Positions 46,778 to 55,396 of a stretch of 64,000 nucleotides of DNA are shown piece after piece. Source of the stretch: an uncultured Nitrospira sp. GTDB lineage: Bacteria > Nitrospirota > Nitrospiria > Nitrospirales > UBA8639. A model generated the notes under the pieces. That model was given only the letters and a program-made list of their open reading frames with translations. It ran no database searches and was not told the origin of the DNA. The stretch covers positions 29,919 to 93,918 of the forward strand of contig CABVRQ010000005.1 in assembly GCA_902500695.1 (NCBI GenBank). The letters are read 5' to 3'. The translations under genes were made by a program, and so were the position numbers. Position 1 is the stretch's first letter, and the number at the start of each line of letters is the position of its first letter.

Positions 46778-47903
46778 ACGGATGGGGTCAGGTACCCGAT
46801 GGACACGAATGCAGGGGCCTCTATGGAATTGTCTTTTCAGCACGGTTGCGTCGATCTGGCTTATGGGGTTTTCCGGACTTGGAGACAGCCGTCCTCCGTT
46901 ATCGTCGCTATATCCGGTATCAAATATTCCCTCTCTTCATCCTGATGACTCTGAAAATACCCACAAAGGGTTTGCCCCTAGTATTCAAACCGTTGTGGTG
47001 ACTCCAGACGGAGTGGTCTATGCCGGGTCATTTGGAATGGGGCTATTTCGGAGCCAGGATAAGGGGAAGTCCTGGGAGGCGTTGAATCGAGGCTTGACGG
47101 ACCCATTTTTGCTCTGTCTTGCCGTGATTCCCGGGAAGCACCTCTATGCCGGGACGATGCGTGGCGGAGTATATCGTCTTGGGCTCAAGGGTACGACGTG
47201 GGAATCGATTGGAACAGGATTAAATGAGGCGGAAGTCAAATCATTCTTGGTTCACGGGGATGCCCTATATGCGGGAACAGGAATCGGGGTGTACCGGTGG
47301 GTAGAAGGCGAACAACAGTGGGTTATCGTCGGAGCCGGATTGGATCGGATTCTGGTTCCCGGTCTTGCGATCATGGATGATGGGAAACTTTTTGCGGCGA
47401 CTTCCGGCAAAGGTCTCTTTCATCTGGAGACTCAACACGCTTCTCCCTCTAAATGGGTGGACTCTCAATCCATATTTGTCGATCCACGGGAACGGTTGCC
47501 ACATCGCTATCTTCGAGTCATTGCCGTCAATGAAGCGCAACATATTTTTTTAGGAACACAGGATGGGGGGATTTTCCGGAGTACGGATCGTGGCCAATCT
47601 TGGTCGTCTCTCAGTCGGAATCTCCCCAATGATTCAATTAGAAGCATTCTCCCGGATCATAAAGATATTATTGTGGCGACCGGAAACGGAATTTTTCGGT
47701 GGAAGACTGATCAGCAAGAATGGATGGGCATGAATACCGGGTTGACTAACCTGGCTATTCAAAGTCTCACGATATCGGATGCCGGTGAGTTATATGCCGG
47801 AACCAGTAGTGGAGCATTCCGAAGTCAAGACGGGGGTGCGCATTGGACGAATATTAGCCAAGGGTTGGGTATCCAGTTGGTTCCCAAGGGCCCTTATGAA
47901 TAA
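46761..47903 (+). CDS. Exported BNR/sortilin-like beta-propeller protein
   Basis: Function unknown. Seen: a basic N terminus and hydrophobic segment WNCLFSTVASIWLMGFSGL as signal or anchor, then repeated units with the Asp-box form SxDxGxxW: RSQDKGKSWEALNRGL, RSTDRGQSWSSLSRNL and RSQDGGAHWTNISQGL, separated by LYAGT-type strands. 380 aa. ATG 46761 has GAGGAAG six bases upstream; earlier ATGs fall deep inside tatC. Resembles photosystem-assembly or YCF48-like and sialidase-type propellers in fold only. Confidence 0.8.
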   Translation: MKKKTKRMGSGTRWTRMQGPLWNCLFSTVASIWLMGFSGLGDSRPPLSSLYPVSNIPSLHPDDSENTHKGFAPSIQTVVVTPDGVVYAGSFGMGLFRSQDKGKSWEALNRGLTDPFLLCLAVIPGKHLYAGTMRGGVYRLGLKGTTWESIGTGLNEAEVKSFLVHGDALYAGTGIGVYRWVEGEQQWVIVGAGLDRILVPGLAIMDDGKLFAATSGKGLFHLETQHASPSKWVDSQSIFVDPRERLPHRYLRVIAVNEAQHIFLGTQDGGIFRSTDRGQSWSSLSRNLPNDSIRSILPDHKDIIVATGNGIFRWKTDQQEWMGMNTGLTNLAIQSLTISDAGELYAGTSSGAFRSQDGGAHWTNISQGLGIQLVPKGPYE

Positions 47904-47928
47904 ATCCTGGTAACGGAAAGGACGGGAG

Positions 47929-48450
47929 ATGAGCGACGCAACTCAGAAAGATCAGGCAACCACTATTCACATTCAGGTGAACGGCGAGTCCTGGGGTGAC
48001 ATCCACTTAAGGCTTTTCTCGGATGTCGCGCCCCATCATGTTCAGAATATGCTGAAACTAGCCAAAGACAAGTTTTATGACGGCACGACTTTTCATCGGG
48101 TGATCCCCAACTTTATGATTCAAGGGGGAGATCCCAATAGTAAGGATCAGGATCGGTCACGCCATGGAATGGGAGGGCCGGGCTATCGGGTCAATGCGGA
48201 ATTTAGCTCCAAGCCTCATAAACGAGGGACGCTCTCGATGGCGAGATCGCAAGATCCCAATAGCGCGGGCTCCCAATTTTTTATATGTGTAGCGGATTCG
48301 AGTTTTTTAGATGGTCAATATACGGTGTTTGGTGAGGTGGTGAGTGGCATGGAGACCGTTGATCGAATCGTCAATGCCAAGCGGGATGGTAATGATAATC
48401 CTACTGACCGGATTGAAATGACCATGAGTGTCCCTGAAGCGAATGCCTAA
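47929..48450 (+). CDS. Peptidyl-prolyl cis-trans isomerase, cyclophilin type
   Basis: Protein-folding catalyst. Seen: GDIHLRLFSDVAPHHVQNML, FYDGTTFHRVIPNFMIQGGD with the catalytic Arg and Phe, NSAGSQFFICVADSSFLDGQ and YTVFGEVVSGMETV. 173 aa, no signal peptide, so cytoplasmic. A GGGAG directly precedes the ATG. Overlaps the next lipoprotein gene by 8 bp. Confidence 0.95.
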   Translation: MSDATQKDQATTIHIQVNGESWGDIHLRLFSDVAPHHVQNMLKLAKDKFYDGTTFHRVIPNFMIQGGDPNSKDQDRSRHGMGGPGYRVNAEFSSKPHKRGTLSMARSQDPNSAGSQFFICVADSSFLDGQYTVFGEVVSGMETVDRIVNAKRDGNDNPTDRIEMTMSVPEANA

Positions 48451-49123
48451 GAAATGGTGGTGGGGCTGGCCTTGGTGCGTACTTATTGGATGGCTATTCG
48501 CGGGCTGTGTTGCTCCACCGTTCTATTCCTACCTGGTCTATGAAAATCCCACATCGTTTGTTCGACTTGAGGTCTCCCCCTGGGTCGACCCTGATGTTCC
48601 TCAGACTTTGAACGAGCATCCTGCCACCATGTCTCGACGTCAAATGATCGAGGCTCTGAACGGATTGCGGGTGCGTGAGTATCGTTCCGGCCCCATCCGG
48701 TGGTTTCGTGGCCTTGCGGATCCTGAGCCAGCTTTCATGAAAGAGGAAATTGAATTGTTAGCCCCACGATTACTGGAGGGACTAGGATTAGCTGTGCCAC
48801 AGGAACTGGTCACCTTTTACCTCAGCCACCCGGTAAATGCCACTAAACGGGAAGTGACCTCTGGAGGGATGTTTGTGAGGGATGGGCATCTCCACGTCAT
48901 TATCAGTAATCATCGCACAAGCTATGAAATTCCCCCTGCAGGGCTGATCTATGATCGGCGGTATCCACTGTTTTCTCTGGCTCCCCTTGATGTGGATTTA
49001 CTCTATGAGACAGAAGAGACGGTGATGCCAAAAGAGAAAAAGATTTGGGAGACTATTTTGGGAGATGAACACAGCGGCGAGATCGTTCTCGATCTTTCCC
49101 GATTGTCGATGATGAAAATGTAA
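48443..49123 (+). CDS. Lipoprotein, unknown function
   Basis: Not recognised. Seen: a lipoprotein signal MPKKWWWGWPWCVLIGW ending in the lipobox LFAGC (Cys22), then 205 residues without a known motif, including LLAPRLLEGLGLAVPQELVT and IISNHRTSYEIPPAGLIYDR. 226 aa. ATG 48443 starts inside the cyclophilin gene, implying translational coupling; a GTG at 48428 is in frame. Confidence 0.75.
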   Translation: MPKKWWWGWPWCVLIGWLFAGCVAPPFYSYLVYENPTSFVRLEVSPWVDPDVPQTLNEHPATMSRRQMIEALNGLRVREYRSGPIRWFRGLADPEPAFMKEEIELLAPRLLEGLGLAVPQELVTFYLSHPVNATKREVTSGGMFVRDGHLHVIISNHRTSYEIPPAGLIYDRRYPLFSLAPLDVDLLYETEETVMPKEKKIWETILGDEHSGEIVLDLSRLSMMKM

Positions 49124-49293
49124 GCGTGTGTTCATGAATTGACCGGTAGGGGATGTAAGGGGGCGGAAATGAGATCTTTGGGTCATTAGCAATGAGGTTG
49201 GGTATAAAGAGGATGAAGGATAATCCCTAAGTTTTTAGCAGATTATGGAGACCATGGGTCATCCCGGAAGTATTCGATGAGAATAATACGATC

Positions 49294-50493
49294 ATGAGAA
49301 AAAATGTCCCTAAAAGTCTCAAAGCTTCTGTCCGGGCGAAGGTCTCGCCTCAAGAATCCGTGTGTAATCGCTTGCGAGATATACGAAAAAAACAGGGGAT
49401 TTCACAGGCGGAGTTAGCGGCCCTCGTGGGCCTGACACGACAAGCGGTCTATGCCATAGAAGCCAATCAATATTTGCCAAGCACCAATGTTGCCTTACGG
49501 TTCGCTCGTGCGTTGAAGTGCCGAGTTGAGGATATTTTTATCCTTTTAAATCAAGAAGAAATAGTTGAAGCTGAGTTCATTAGTGGCACAACGACGCTGG
49601 GTCATCCGGCAAGGGTAAAGCTGGCATACGTTGGATCACGGATACTGGCCAGGCCGATGGCCGAACTGGGCGATGTGTTGAATTTTGTGATGCCAGCTGA
49701 CGGAGTAGCTGTGGAGCAGACGAAGCGAACTTCCAGCCGGAAAAGGCCATATGTACGGGTGCAATTATTGAATTCCCCGGAAGTCATCAAAAAGGGGATT
49801 CTCATTGCCGGATGCGATCCGGCGTTATTTCTCGCCGGGGAGCATGTCCGCAAGGTGAACGCCATGGCGGGTATCACGAATTGGACCATGGGAAGCGCGA
49901 ACGCGCTCCGTGCGCTTCAACGGGAAGAAGTTCACATGGCGGGCTTGCATCTTGTGGATGTGAAATCCGGACAAAGTAATGTTCCTTACCTGAAACGGCA
50001 TATTTCCGGTCAAAATTTTGTCGGAGTGCGGTTTGCTTCCTGGGTTCAAGGTCTGTTAATTCACCCGGGAAATCCTAAGCACATTCGTAGTGTTGAGGAT
50101 TTTGGCCAGTCGGGGCTTCGTCTCGTCAATCGGGAAGTGGGAGCAGGAGCCAGATTTCTTTTGGATACCCTACTTCAGAAATCAGGATTAACCGGAGAAA
50201 AGTTACTGGGGTATGACAACGAAGTGCCGTCTCATCTCGAAGTGGCTCGTCTGATTCGAGATGGCATGGCTGACGTGGGCATTGGAGTGGAAGCCGCAGC
50301 CCGTCATTTTGGTCTTGGTTTCATTCCGCTTCGAGAAGAACAGTATGACTTGATTATGCGTAGCGAATTTCTTAAATCCCACCCCGCTATGTCTCAATTT
50401 CTTGATGCGATGGTCAGTCACTCCTTCAGGCGGGAAATCGAATCACTTGGGGGATACACGGTGACCGAAATCGGAAAAATTCTTCATTGGTAA
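49294..50493 (+). CDS. XRE-type regulator with periplasmic-binding-like domain
   Basis: One-component transcription regulator. Seen: an HTH at about residues 26-80 (RLRDIRKKQGISQAELAALV, TRQAVYAIEANQ, LPSTNVALRFARALKC) and then a type-2 periplasmic-binding-like domain (PF12727 type) with AGCDPALFLAGEHVR, VNREVGAGARFLLDTLLQ and GYDNEVPSHLEVARLIRDG. In this architecture the second domain is thought to sense a small ligand, often linked to molybdate or cofactor metabolism. 399 aa. Alone between other units; the ligand and targets are unknown. No strong ribosome-binding site is visible. Confidence 0.88.
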   Translation: MRKNVPKSLKASVRAKVSPQESVCNRLRDIRKKQGISQAELAALVGLTRQAVYAIEANQYLPSTNVALRFARALKCRVEDIFILLNQEEIVEAEFISGTTTLGHPARVKLAYVGSRILARPMAELGDVLNFVMPADGVAVEQTKRTSSRKRPYVRVQLLNSPEVIKKGILIAGCDPALFLAGEHVRKVNAMAGITNWTMGSANALRALQREEVHMAGLHLVDVKSGQSNVPYLKRHISGQNFVGVRFASWVQGLLIHPGNPKHIRSVEDFGQSGLRLVNREVGAGARFLLDTLLQKSGLTGEKLLGYDNEVPSHLEVARLIRDGMADVGIGVEAAARHFGLGFIPLREEQYDLIMRSEFLKSHPAMSQFLDAMVSHSFRREIESLGGYTVTEIGKILHW

Positions 50494-50773
50494 CTCGGTG
50501 TCTCCTCCTATCCTCTCGGGTAGGTCAGGAGATGGGTTACGGTGTTGCAACATACCACAGCTTTCTCAAGGAAATTGAGGTATGGCTGTCCCAGCATCAT
50601 GTTCCCGGCTCTTACCATGTATCCCTATAAAAGAGGGTCATGGGTTATGGCAATATTTACTACTTCGGAAAAGCTGTCACGAATTGGTGTTTTGGGCTAT
50701 GGCTCATTGAGGTAATAGGCCTCAAGTGAGGTCGTGGGAAAGTGGCGGTTAGAATTCTACCGTTGAGAAAGGA

Positions 50774-51124
50774 TTAAGGACTGCAGGTTCTGCCATTGAA
50801 CACTTTACAGGAAGAACCACTTCTGGCTAATTTCCAGGATTTAACCAATGGTGGAGTAGGGTCTGGTCGCATTTCGACAATCACGTCAATGATATCTCCT
50901 ACATCCAAAGTCTTCAGTTGAATCTTTGCCTCTTCTTCAACCTGAACCCATTGAATACCAGAATCGGTCGTAATCAAAAATACGCCTTTGTCCGATTCAA
51001 TTTTCATAATGGGACTGTTGAACTTCTGGAGTGAGGTTGAAGCTTCGGCATACACCTGTGATCCAGGCTGAAAAAACACAATCAACCCTAGCAGAAAAGC
51101 AAACAGGTGATGGAGGATTGGCAT
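50774..51124 (-). CDS. Small exported protein, unknown function
   Basis: 116 aa with a signal peptide (HHLFAFLLGLIVFFQPG, likely cut after QVYA). The mature part is a predicted small beta domain (IMKIESDKGVFLITTDSGIQ, LKTLDVGDIIDVIVEMR) with two late cysteines (SSCKVFNGRTC) that could pair. An OB- or Sm-like fold is possible. An upstream AGGAG-like sequence supports the start. Confidence 0.72.
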   Translation of the reverse strand: MPILHHLFAFLLGLIVFFQPGSQVYAEASTSLQKFNSPIMKIESDKGVFLITTDSGIQWVQVEEEAKIQLKTLDVGDIIDVIVEMRPDPTPPLVKSWKLARSGSSCKVFNGRTCSP

Positions 51125-51236
51125 AAATTTCTCCTGTTGTTACTTTGAGAAGCCTTTCTCATTATCGCAATATTCTTGGCAAAAAGTCTATGGGGTTCCC
51201 ACCAAAAAGTTGCAGGCATGTTTGGGATGGCCAGAG

Positions 51237-51746
51237 CTAGGGCAGGGTGTGAATGGGAACTTCTGTGGCCTTGGATTCCTGGATTCGGTAGGCTCGGACC
51301 ACCGGCTGCTCCATATGCTCTAAGGAAATAATCAGGTGAAATGGTTCCGGAAAATTTAGTTTGGCCCGGTAGCTTTCAAATTCCATGGCAATGGTGATAT
51401 CGGTTTGGGAGGGCCTGGCCGGACTAAATGTGTGGGAATGATAAAATCCTAAAAGGTCGAGACTTTTCGAACGAATGTCCCGCTGAGCCATGGCCATTTC
51501 TCTGGCGTCCATCTGAAAGGCGATATCCGCTCGCTCCTCCGGCGATAACCGTTGAAGGTCAGACAATTTTGCTCCGTCAAAGCGTGTAAGTTCTTGTTCG
51601 GATAACTCAGCCAGAATATTGGTAATGCGATAGCATTCGGTGATGGTGCTTTCGGTTCCTGACAGAATCCCACAACATTCATGAGGTGCTAATTCCCGCG
51701 CATGGGCAATCATGATTTTGACAATGCTGGACGGAATGGCAAGCAT
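51237..51746 (-). CDS. JAMM/MPN+ metallopeptidase (Mec/HcyD-like)
   Basis: Zinc isopeptidase-type enzyme predicted to cut after the C-terminal Gly-Gly of ubiquitin-fold sulfur carriers. Seen: ECCGILSG with the catalytic Glu and GFYHSHTFSPARPSQTDI, a full JAMM signature HxH-x7-SxxD. 169 aa from ATG 51746, 4 bp after the stop of the adjacent E1-like gene; a longer frame to 51842 overlaps it and lacks similarity. Known relatives are Mycobacterium Mec (frees Cys from CysO) and Wolinella HcyD (removes a terminal Ala from HcyS and releases homocysteine). Context matches these closely. Confidence 0.92.
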   Translation of the reverse strand: MLAIPSSIVKIMIAHARELAPHECCGILSGTESTITECYRITNILAELSEQELTRFDGAKLSDLQRLSPEERADIAFQMDAREMAMAQRDIRSKSLDLLGFYHSHTFSPARPSQTDITIAMEFESYRAKLNFPEPFHLIISLEHMEQPVVRAYRIQESKATEVPIHTLP

Positions 51747-51750
51747 GGGC

Positions 51751-52551
51751 CTAGATGGTACAGGAAACTTCCTGTTCCACAAGTTTGGTGATGGTGGGAT
51801 GAGGTCCACAGAGAGGACAGTCCGGAGATTTTGGACGACCAACCTTTCGGAATGTCATATCCAGGGCATCGTAGAGAAGAAGATGTTTTGCCAAACTTTC
51901 TCCAAGTCCGAGGACTTCCTTAATGGCCTCGTTGGCTTGCAAGACACCAATGGTCCCGGCTAAGGCGCCTAATACGCCAGCTTCCTGGCAATTTGGCACA
52001 AGGCCGGCGGGTGGAGGCTCCGGATATAAACAGCGATAACAGGGAAAGCCTTCATGGGGTTTAATCGTGGCTAATTGCCCTTCAAACCGAAAAATGCTCC
52101 CGGAAATCAGGGTCCTTTTCGCAAAGAAACAGGCATCATTGACGAGAAACCGCGTGGAGAAGTTGTCGGATCCGTCCAGAACGATATCGTAGGCCTCAAT
52201 TAGGGCAAGGATATTGGTGACGCTGACATGTTCCGGGTAAAGATTGAGAGTGATTTCAGGATTGAGCGCTGTTAATAATGTCCCGCCGGATTCAACCTTT
52301 GAAACACCAATACGGTCGGTGGTATGTAGAATTTGCCGTTGCAGATTGGATAAGTCCACGACATCGCCATCAGTCAGACCTAAGGTTCCGATTCCGGCCG
52401 CAGCGAGATATAAAGCTGCCGGAGAACCAAGTCCTCCTGCCCCAATCACCAGGATTTTGGCATCCTGCAATTTTTTCTGTCCTTTACCGCCCACTTCCGA
52501 CAGAATAATCTGACGGCTGTAACGCTGGATTTGAGATTCAGTAAATTCCAT
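51751..52551 (-). CDS. E1-like adenylyltransferase, MoeB/ThiF family, copy 1
   Basis: Activates the C-terminal glycine of a sulfur-carrier protein as acyl-adenylate. Seen: SRQIILSEVGGKGQKKL, ATP-binding GAGGLGSPAALYLAAAG, DLSNLQRQIL with the Arg finger, and zinc-site pairs CYRC and CPLC. 266 aa; MoeB/ThiF core without a rhodanese domain, so sulfide or another donor must deliver sulfur. Sits between the NIL gene and the JAMM gene on the minus strand, with spacers of 14 and 4 bp. Confidence 0.93.
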   Translation of the reverse strand: MEFTESQIQRYSRQIILSEVGGKGQKKLQDAKILVIGAGGLGSPAALYLAAAGIGTLGLTDGDVVDLSNLQRQILHTTDRIGVSKVESGGTLLTALNPEITLNLYPEHVSVTNILALIEAYDIVLDGSDNFSTRFLVNDACFFAKRTLISGSIFRFEGQLATIKPHEGFPCYRCLYPEPPPAGLVPNCQEAGVLGALAGTIGVLQANEAIKEVLGLGESLAKHLLLYDALDMTFRKVGRPKSPDCPLCGPHPTITKLVEQEVSCTI

Positions 52552-52565
52552 GAGAAGCGAAATCC

Positions 52566-52808
52566 TTATTCGACGACGTTCAGTTCAATCGGATCAACCA
52601 TGCAGCCTTTTTGCCGAAGACCCTGAATAGCCCGGTCTATTTCATCAGTTTCTCCCGAAAATTCCACATCCATCCATCCGGTGGTTTCACGGACATCGGC
52701 CCGTCGAATACTCGGCACGACCTGAAATTCCTGACCGATCTCATACAGAATGGGAGAAGGAATTTTATCTTCGGGATAGCGAATGTGAAAGCGTAGTTTG
52801 GCCATCAT
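52566..52808 (-). CDS. NIL-domain protein
   Basis: 80-residue ferredoxin-like ligand-binding domain. Seen: LRFHIRYPEDKIPSPILYEI, VPSIRRADVRETTGWMDVEF and a terminal helix-strand, as in NIL domains that follow methionine ABC ATPases and occur in sulfur-metabolism clusters. Two tandem ATGs (52808, 52805); the first overlaps the carrier-gene stop. The ribosome-binding site AGGAGGT is formed by the Gly-Gly codons of the upstream gene. Confidence 0.88.
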   Translation of the reverse strand: MMAKLRFHIRYPEDKIPSPILYEIGQEFQVVPSIRRADVRETTGWMDVEFSGETDEIDRAIQGLRQKGCMVDPIELNVVE

Positions 52809-53080
52809 GAACCTCCTGCGATTGCGGGAATGATGGAGACTTCATCTCCGTCTTTCAGTGGGGTGTCTTTGCCGGTTAAAAACCGGATATCTTCCTCATT
52901 GACATAGATATTGATGAATCGGCGAACCTCTCCCTGTTCATCATAGACCCGTTCCTTAATGCCGGGATGGGCAGAGCCCAGGTTGTCAATTATTTCCGAC
53001 ACCGTGTTCCCTGCGATTTCCACTTCACTTTTTCCCCCGGTCATGGGGCGCAAGGGAGTGGGAATTCTGACCTTAATCAT
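52805..53080 (-). CDS. MoaD/ThiS/CysO-like sulfur-carrier protein ending GGS
   Basis: Beta-grasp ubiquitin-fold carrier. Seen: KVRIPTPLRPMTGGKSEVEI, INIYVNEEDIRFL, DGDEVSIIPAIAGG and one final Ser after the Gly-Gly. 91 aa, similar in length to CysO of Mycobacterium. A mature carrier needs a free Gly-Gly end, so the Ser is predicted to be removed by the JAMM peptidase encoded three genes downstream. Overlaps thrC upstream and the NIL gene downstream by 4 bp, so the genes are tightly coupled. Confidence 0.92.
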   Translation of the reverse strand: MIKVRIPTPLRPMTGGKSEVEIAGNTVSEIIDNLGSAHPGIKERVYDEQGEVRRFINIYVNEEDIRFLTGKDTPLKDGDEVSIIPAIAGGS

Positions 53081-54315
53081 GCTGACTCCTCTATGGCAAA
53101 AGTCTTAATAAAGTGACTGAGACTGGGTGGGATGCGAAAGGGGCGTCCGACGGCATCGACGACCGCTTCCTGAGTTTTCAGTCCGTTCCCGGTAATATAG
53201 GCCACGGTCACATCATTTTTTTGAATGCGCCCTTGTTTCACTAATTTGCGAAGGACACCAATGGTGACCCCTCCGGCGGTTTCAGCAAAAATCCCTTCAG
53301 TTTGAGCCAGAAGCTTAATGCTTTCCACTATTTCATCATCGGTGACGGCGTCCATGGCCCCTTGGCTTTCCGCGGCGGTTTTTAATGCGTAGTATCCATC
53401 CGCCGGATTCCCAATGGCCAGCGATTTGGCAATGGTGTGTGGTTTCACCGGTTTAAAGAAATCCCGGCCATCTCGAAATGCCGTGGCAATGGGAGAGCAG
53501 CCTTCTGCTTGGGCCCCGTTCACCTTGGTGTTCACTGAATCGATCAGGCCCAATTTCTCAAATTCTTTGAGGCCTTTCCAAATTTTTGTCAGCAATGATC
53601 CCGAAGCCATGGGCACCACGACTTGATCCGGAGCCCGCCATCCTAATTGCTCGGCAGTTTCAAAGGCCAACGTTTTCGATCCTTCAGCATAATAGGGGCG
53701 GATGTTGATGTTGACGAAGGCCCAGTGACGTTCTCCCGCGATTTCGCTGCAGAGCCGATTGACATCATCATAATTTCCTTCAATTTCCACGACATTTGGA
53801 CGATAAATCAGATTACCCAGCACCTTCGCAGCTTCCAGGTCTCCGGGAATGAACACATAGCATTTCATTCCTGCCGAAGCTGCATGGGCCGACACGGAAT
53901 TTGCCAGATTGCCGGTTGAGGCACAGGCGACGGTTTCAAATCCAAGTTCTCTGGCCCGAGTTAAGGCGATGGCCACCACGCGATCCTTAAACGACAACGT
54001 CGGATGATTGACGCAATCATTTTTAATGTACAGGTTGTCGAGTCCGAGGAATGCCCCCAGGTTTTTGGCATGAACCAGCGGGGTAAATCCGGCATGAAGA
54101 CCGATGAAATTCGTGCCTTCCACGGGCAGCAGATCCACATATCGCCAAAGGCTGTGAGGGCCTGATGCAATTTTTTCACGCGTCATGACCTGTTTAATGG
54201 CGGCATAATCGTATTTGACTTCCAGTGGCCCAAAGCACAATTCGCATACATGAATATCCTGCGTAGGATATTCTTTCCCGCACTCCCGACACACCAGAGC
54301 TAGCATTTTTTTCAT
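53077..54315 (-). CDS. thrC: Threonine synthase-like PLP enzyme
   Basis: PLP-dependent enzyme converting O-phosphohomoserine to threonine, or a paralogue using a related phospho-substrate. Seen: an N-terminal zinc ribbon (CRECG...CELC), HPTLSFKDRVV with the PLP Lys, ACASTGNLANSVSAHAASAG and AETAGGVTIG. 412 aa. Its stop overlaps the carrier-protein start, so it is coupled to the sulfur cluster. That placement makes an additional role, such as accepting a thiocarboxylate nucleophile to give homocysteine, possible but unproven. Confidence 0.9.
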   Translation of the reverse strand: MKKMLALVCRECGKEYPTQDIHVCELCFGPLEVKYDYAAIKQVMTREKIASGPHSLWRYVDLLPVEGTNFIGLHAGFTPLVHAKNLGAFLGLDNLYIKNDCVNHPTLSFKDRVVAIALTRARELGFETVACASTGNLANSVSAHAASAGMKCYVFIPGDLEAAKVLGNLIYRPNVVEIEGNYDDVNRLCSEIAGERHWAFVNINIRPYYAEGSKTLAFETAEQLGWRAPDQVVVPMASGSLLTKIWKGLKEFEKLGLIDSVNTKVNGAQAEGCSPIATAFRDGRDFFKPVKPHTIAKSLAIGNPADGYYALKTAAESQGAMDAVTDDEIVESIKLLAQTEGIFAETAGGVTIGVLRKLVKQGRIQKNDVTVAYITGNGLKTQEAVVDAVGRPFRIPPSLSHFIKTFAIEESA

Positions 54316-54346
54316 AGCATCATCCTCCCCTTTTACGCGGCGGGGT

Positions 54347-55177
54347 TTATCCGTTGGTTAGCGTTGTAGCCGATGGTTGAAGTTGGCACGCCTCTTGTTC
54401 ATAGTCGATGAGTTCCGTCAACGAAGGATTTGGGCCGCACAGTGCACATGAGGGATTCCGTTTGACGCGAATTTCTCGAAACGCGGTGGTGCGTGCGTCA
54501 AAATCCATGATGCGGTTCGTCAATGGCGTTCCAATGTTGAGGATGAGTTTAATGGCTTCTGTGGCCTGAATCGTCCCAATGAGTCCGGCAACCACCCCGA
54601 TGATCCCGGCTTCCTGACAAGTAGGGACGACTCCGGCCGGCGGGGGATTTTTGAACACACAACGATAACAGGCGGATTGATTCGGAATAATGGTGAAGAC
54701 TCGTCCTTCAAACCGGAGAATTCCTCCATGGACAAGCGGTTTGTTCTCCAAGTAACAGGCATCATTAATCAAAAATTTTGCGGGGAAGTTGTCGACCCCA
54801 TCAATGACAACATCATATTGGTTAATCAATTCTCGAGCATTGCGAGACGTCATGCGTTCTTCATGGATGTTGACCTGGACATCAGGGTTTATCGCCTGAA
54901 TTTTTTCCTTGGCCGAAACGACTTTAGACCGTCCCACATCAGGGGTATGGTGAAGGATTTGTCGTTGAAGGTTGGAGAGATCAACCACATCGCTATCAAT
55001 CAATCCAATGGTGCCAATGCCGGCAGCAGCAAGGTAATAGGCCACCGGGGAGCCCAAGCCTCCCGCGCCGACAATAAAGACTTTCGCTTGTGACAGCTTT
55101 TTCTGGCCCTTGCCGCCCACTTCCGGCAGTAATATGTGGCGGCTATATCGAGTAATTTGGTCTTCTGTGAAACTCAT
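54347..55177 (-). CDS. moeB: E1-like adenylyltransferase, MoeB/ThiF family, copy 2
   Basis: Second activator of a ubiquitin-fold sulfur carrier. Seen: SRHILLPEVGGKGQKKLSQA, GAGGLGSPVAYYLAAAG, DLSNLQRQIL, zinc pairs CYRC and CALC. 276 aa, no rhodanese domain. Clearly paralogous to the copy at 51751. Two carriers and two activators in one cluster suggest a paired assignment, but which serves which cannot be read from sequence. Confidence 0.92.
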   Translation of the reverse strand: MSFTEDQITRYSRHILLPEVGGKGQKKLSQAKVFIVGAGGLGSPVAYYLAAAGIGTIGLIDSDVVDLSNLQRQILHHTPDVGRSKVVSAKEKIQAINPDVQVNIHEERMTSRNARELINQYDVVIDGVDNFPAKFLINDACYLENKPLVHGGILRFEGRVFTIIPNQSACYRCVFKNPPPAGVVPTCQEAGIIGVVAGLIGTIQATEAIKLILNIGTPLTNRIMDFDARTTAFREIRVKRNPSCALCGPNPSLTELIDYEQEACQLQPSATTLTNG

Positions 55178-55396
55178 ATGACCTCTGACCTTTTAAGGTG
55201 CTTATTTATTGGTTCATCCCCGCTATCCGAGGAGAATGAGGTGAGCTTGATATTCAAAAATGATTATTTGACCCGGGAATCATTCTCCGAAAGCCGTTTG
55301 CCCTGCACATCTCAGTAATCCTTTTCTTGTTGAGGGAGGGAAGTTGTCCGCCTCATCTTGATTCTTCCTTCATGGAAGGGGCTCCGTGGACATGCA

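Noticed and set aside
52566..52808. Methionine ABC transporter component
   Set aside because: Only the NIL domain is present; no ABC ATPase or permease is nearby.
55136..55318. Plus-strand open frame in the gap between the second moeB-like gene and cysK
   Set aside because: Antisense to the start of the E1-like gene, no ribosome-binding site and no recognisable domain.
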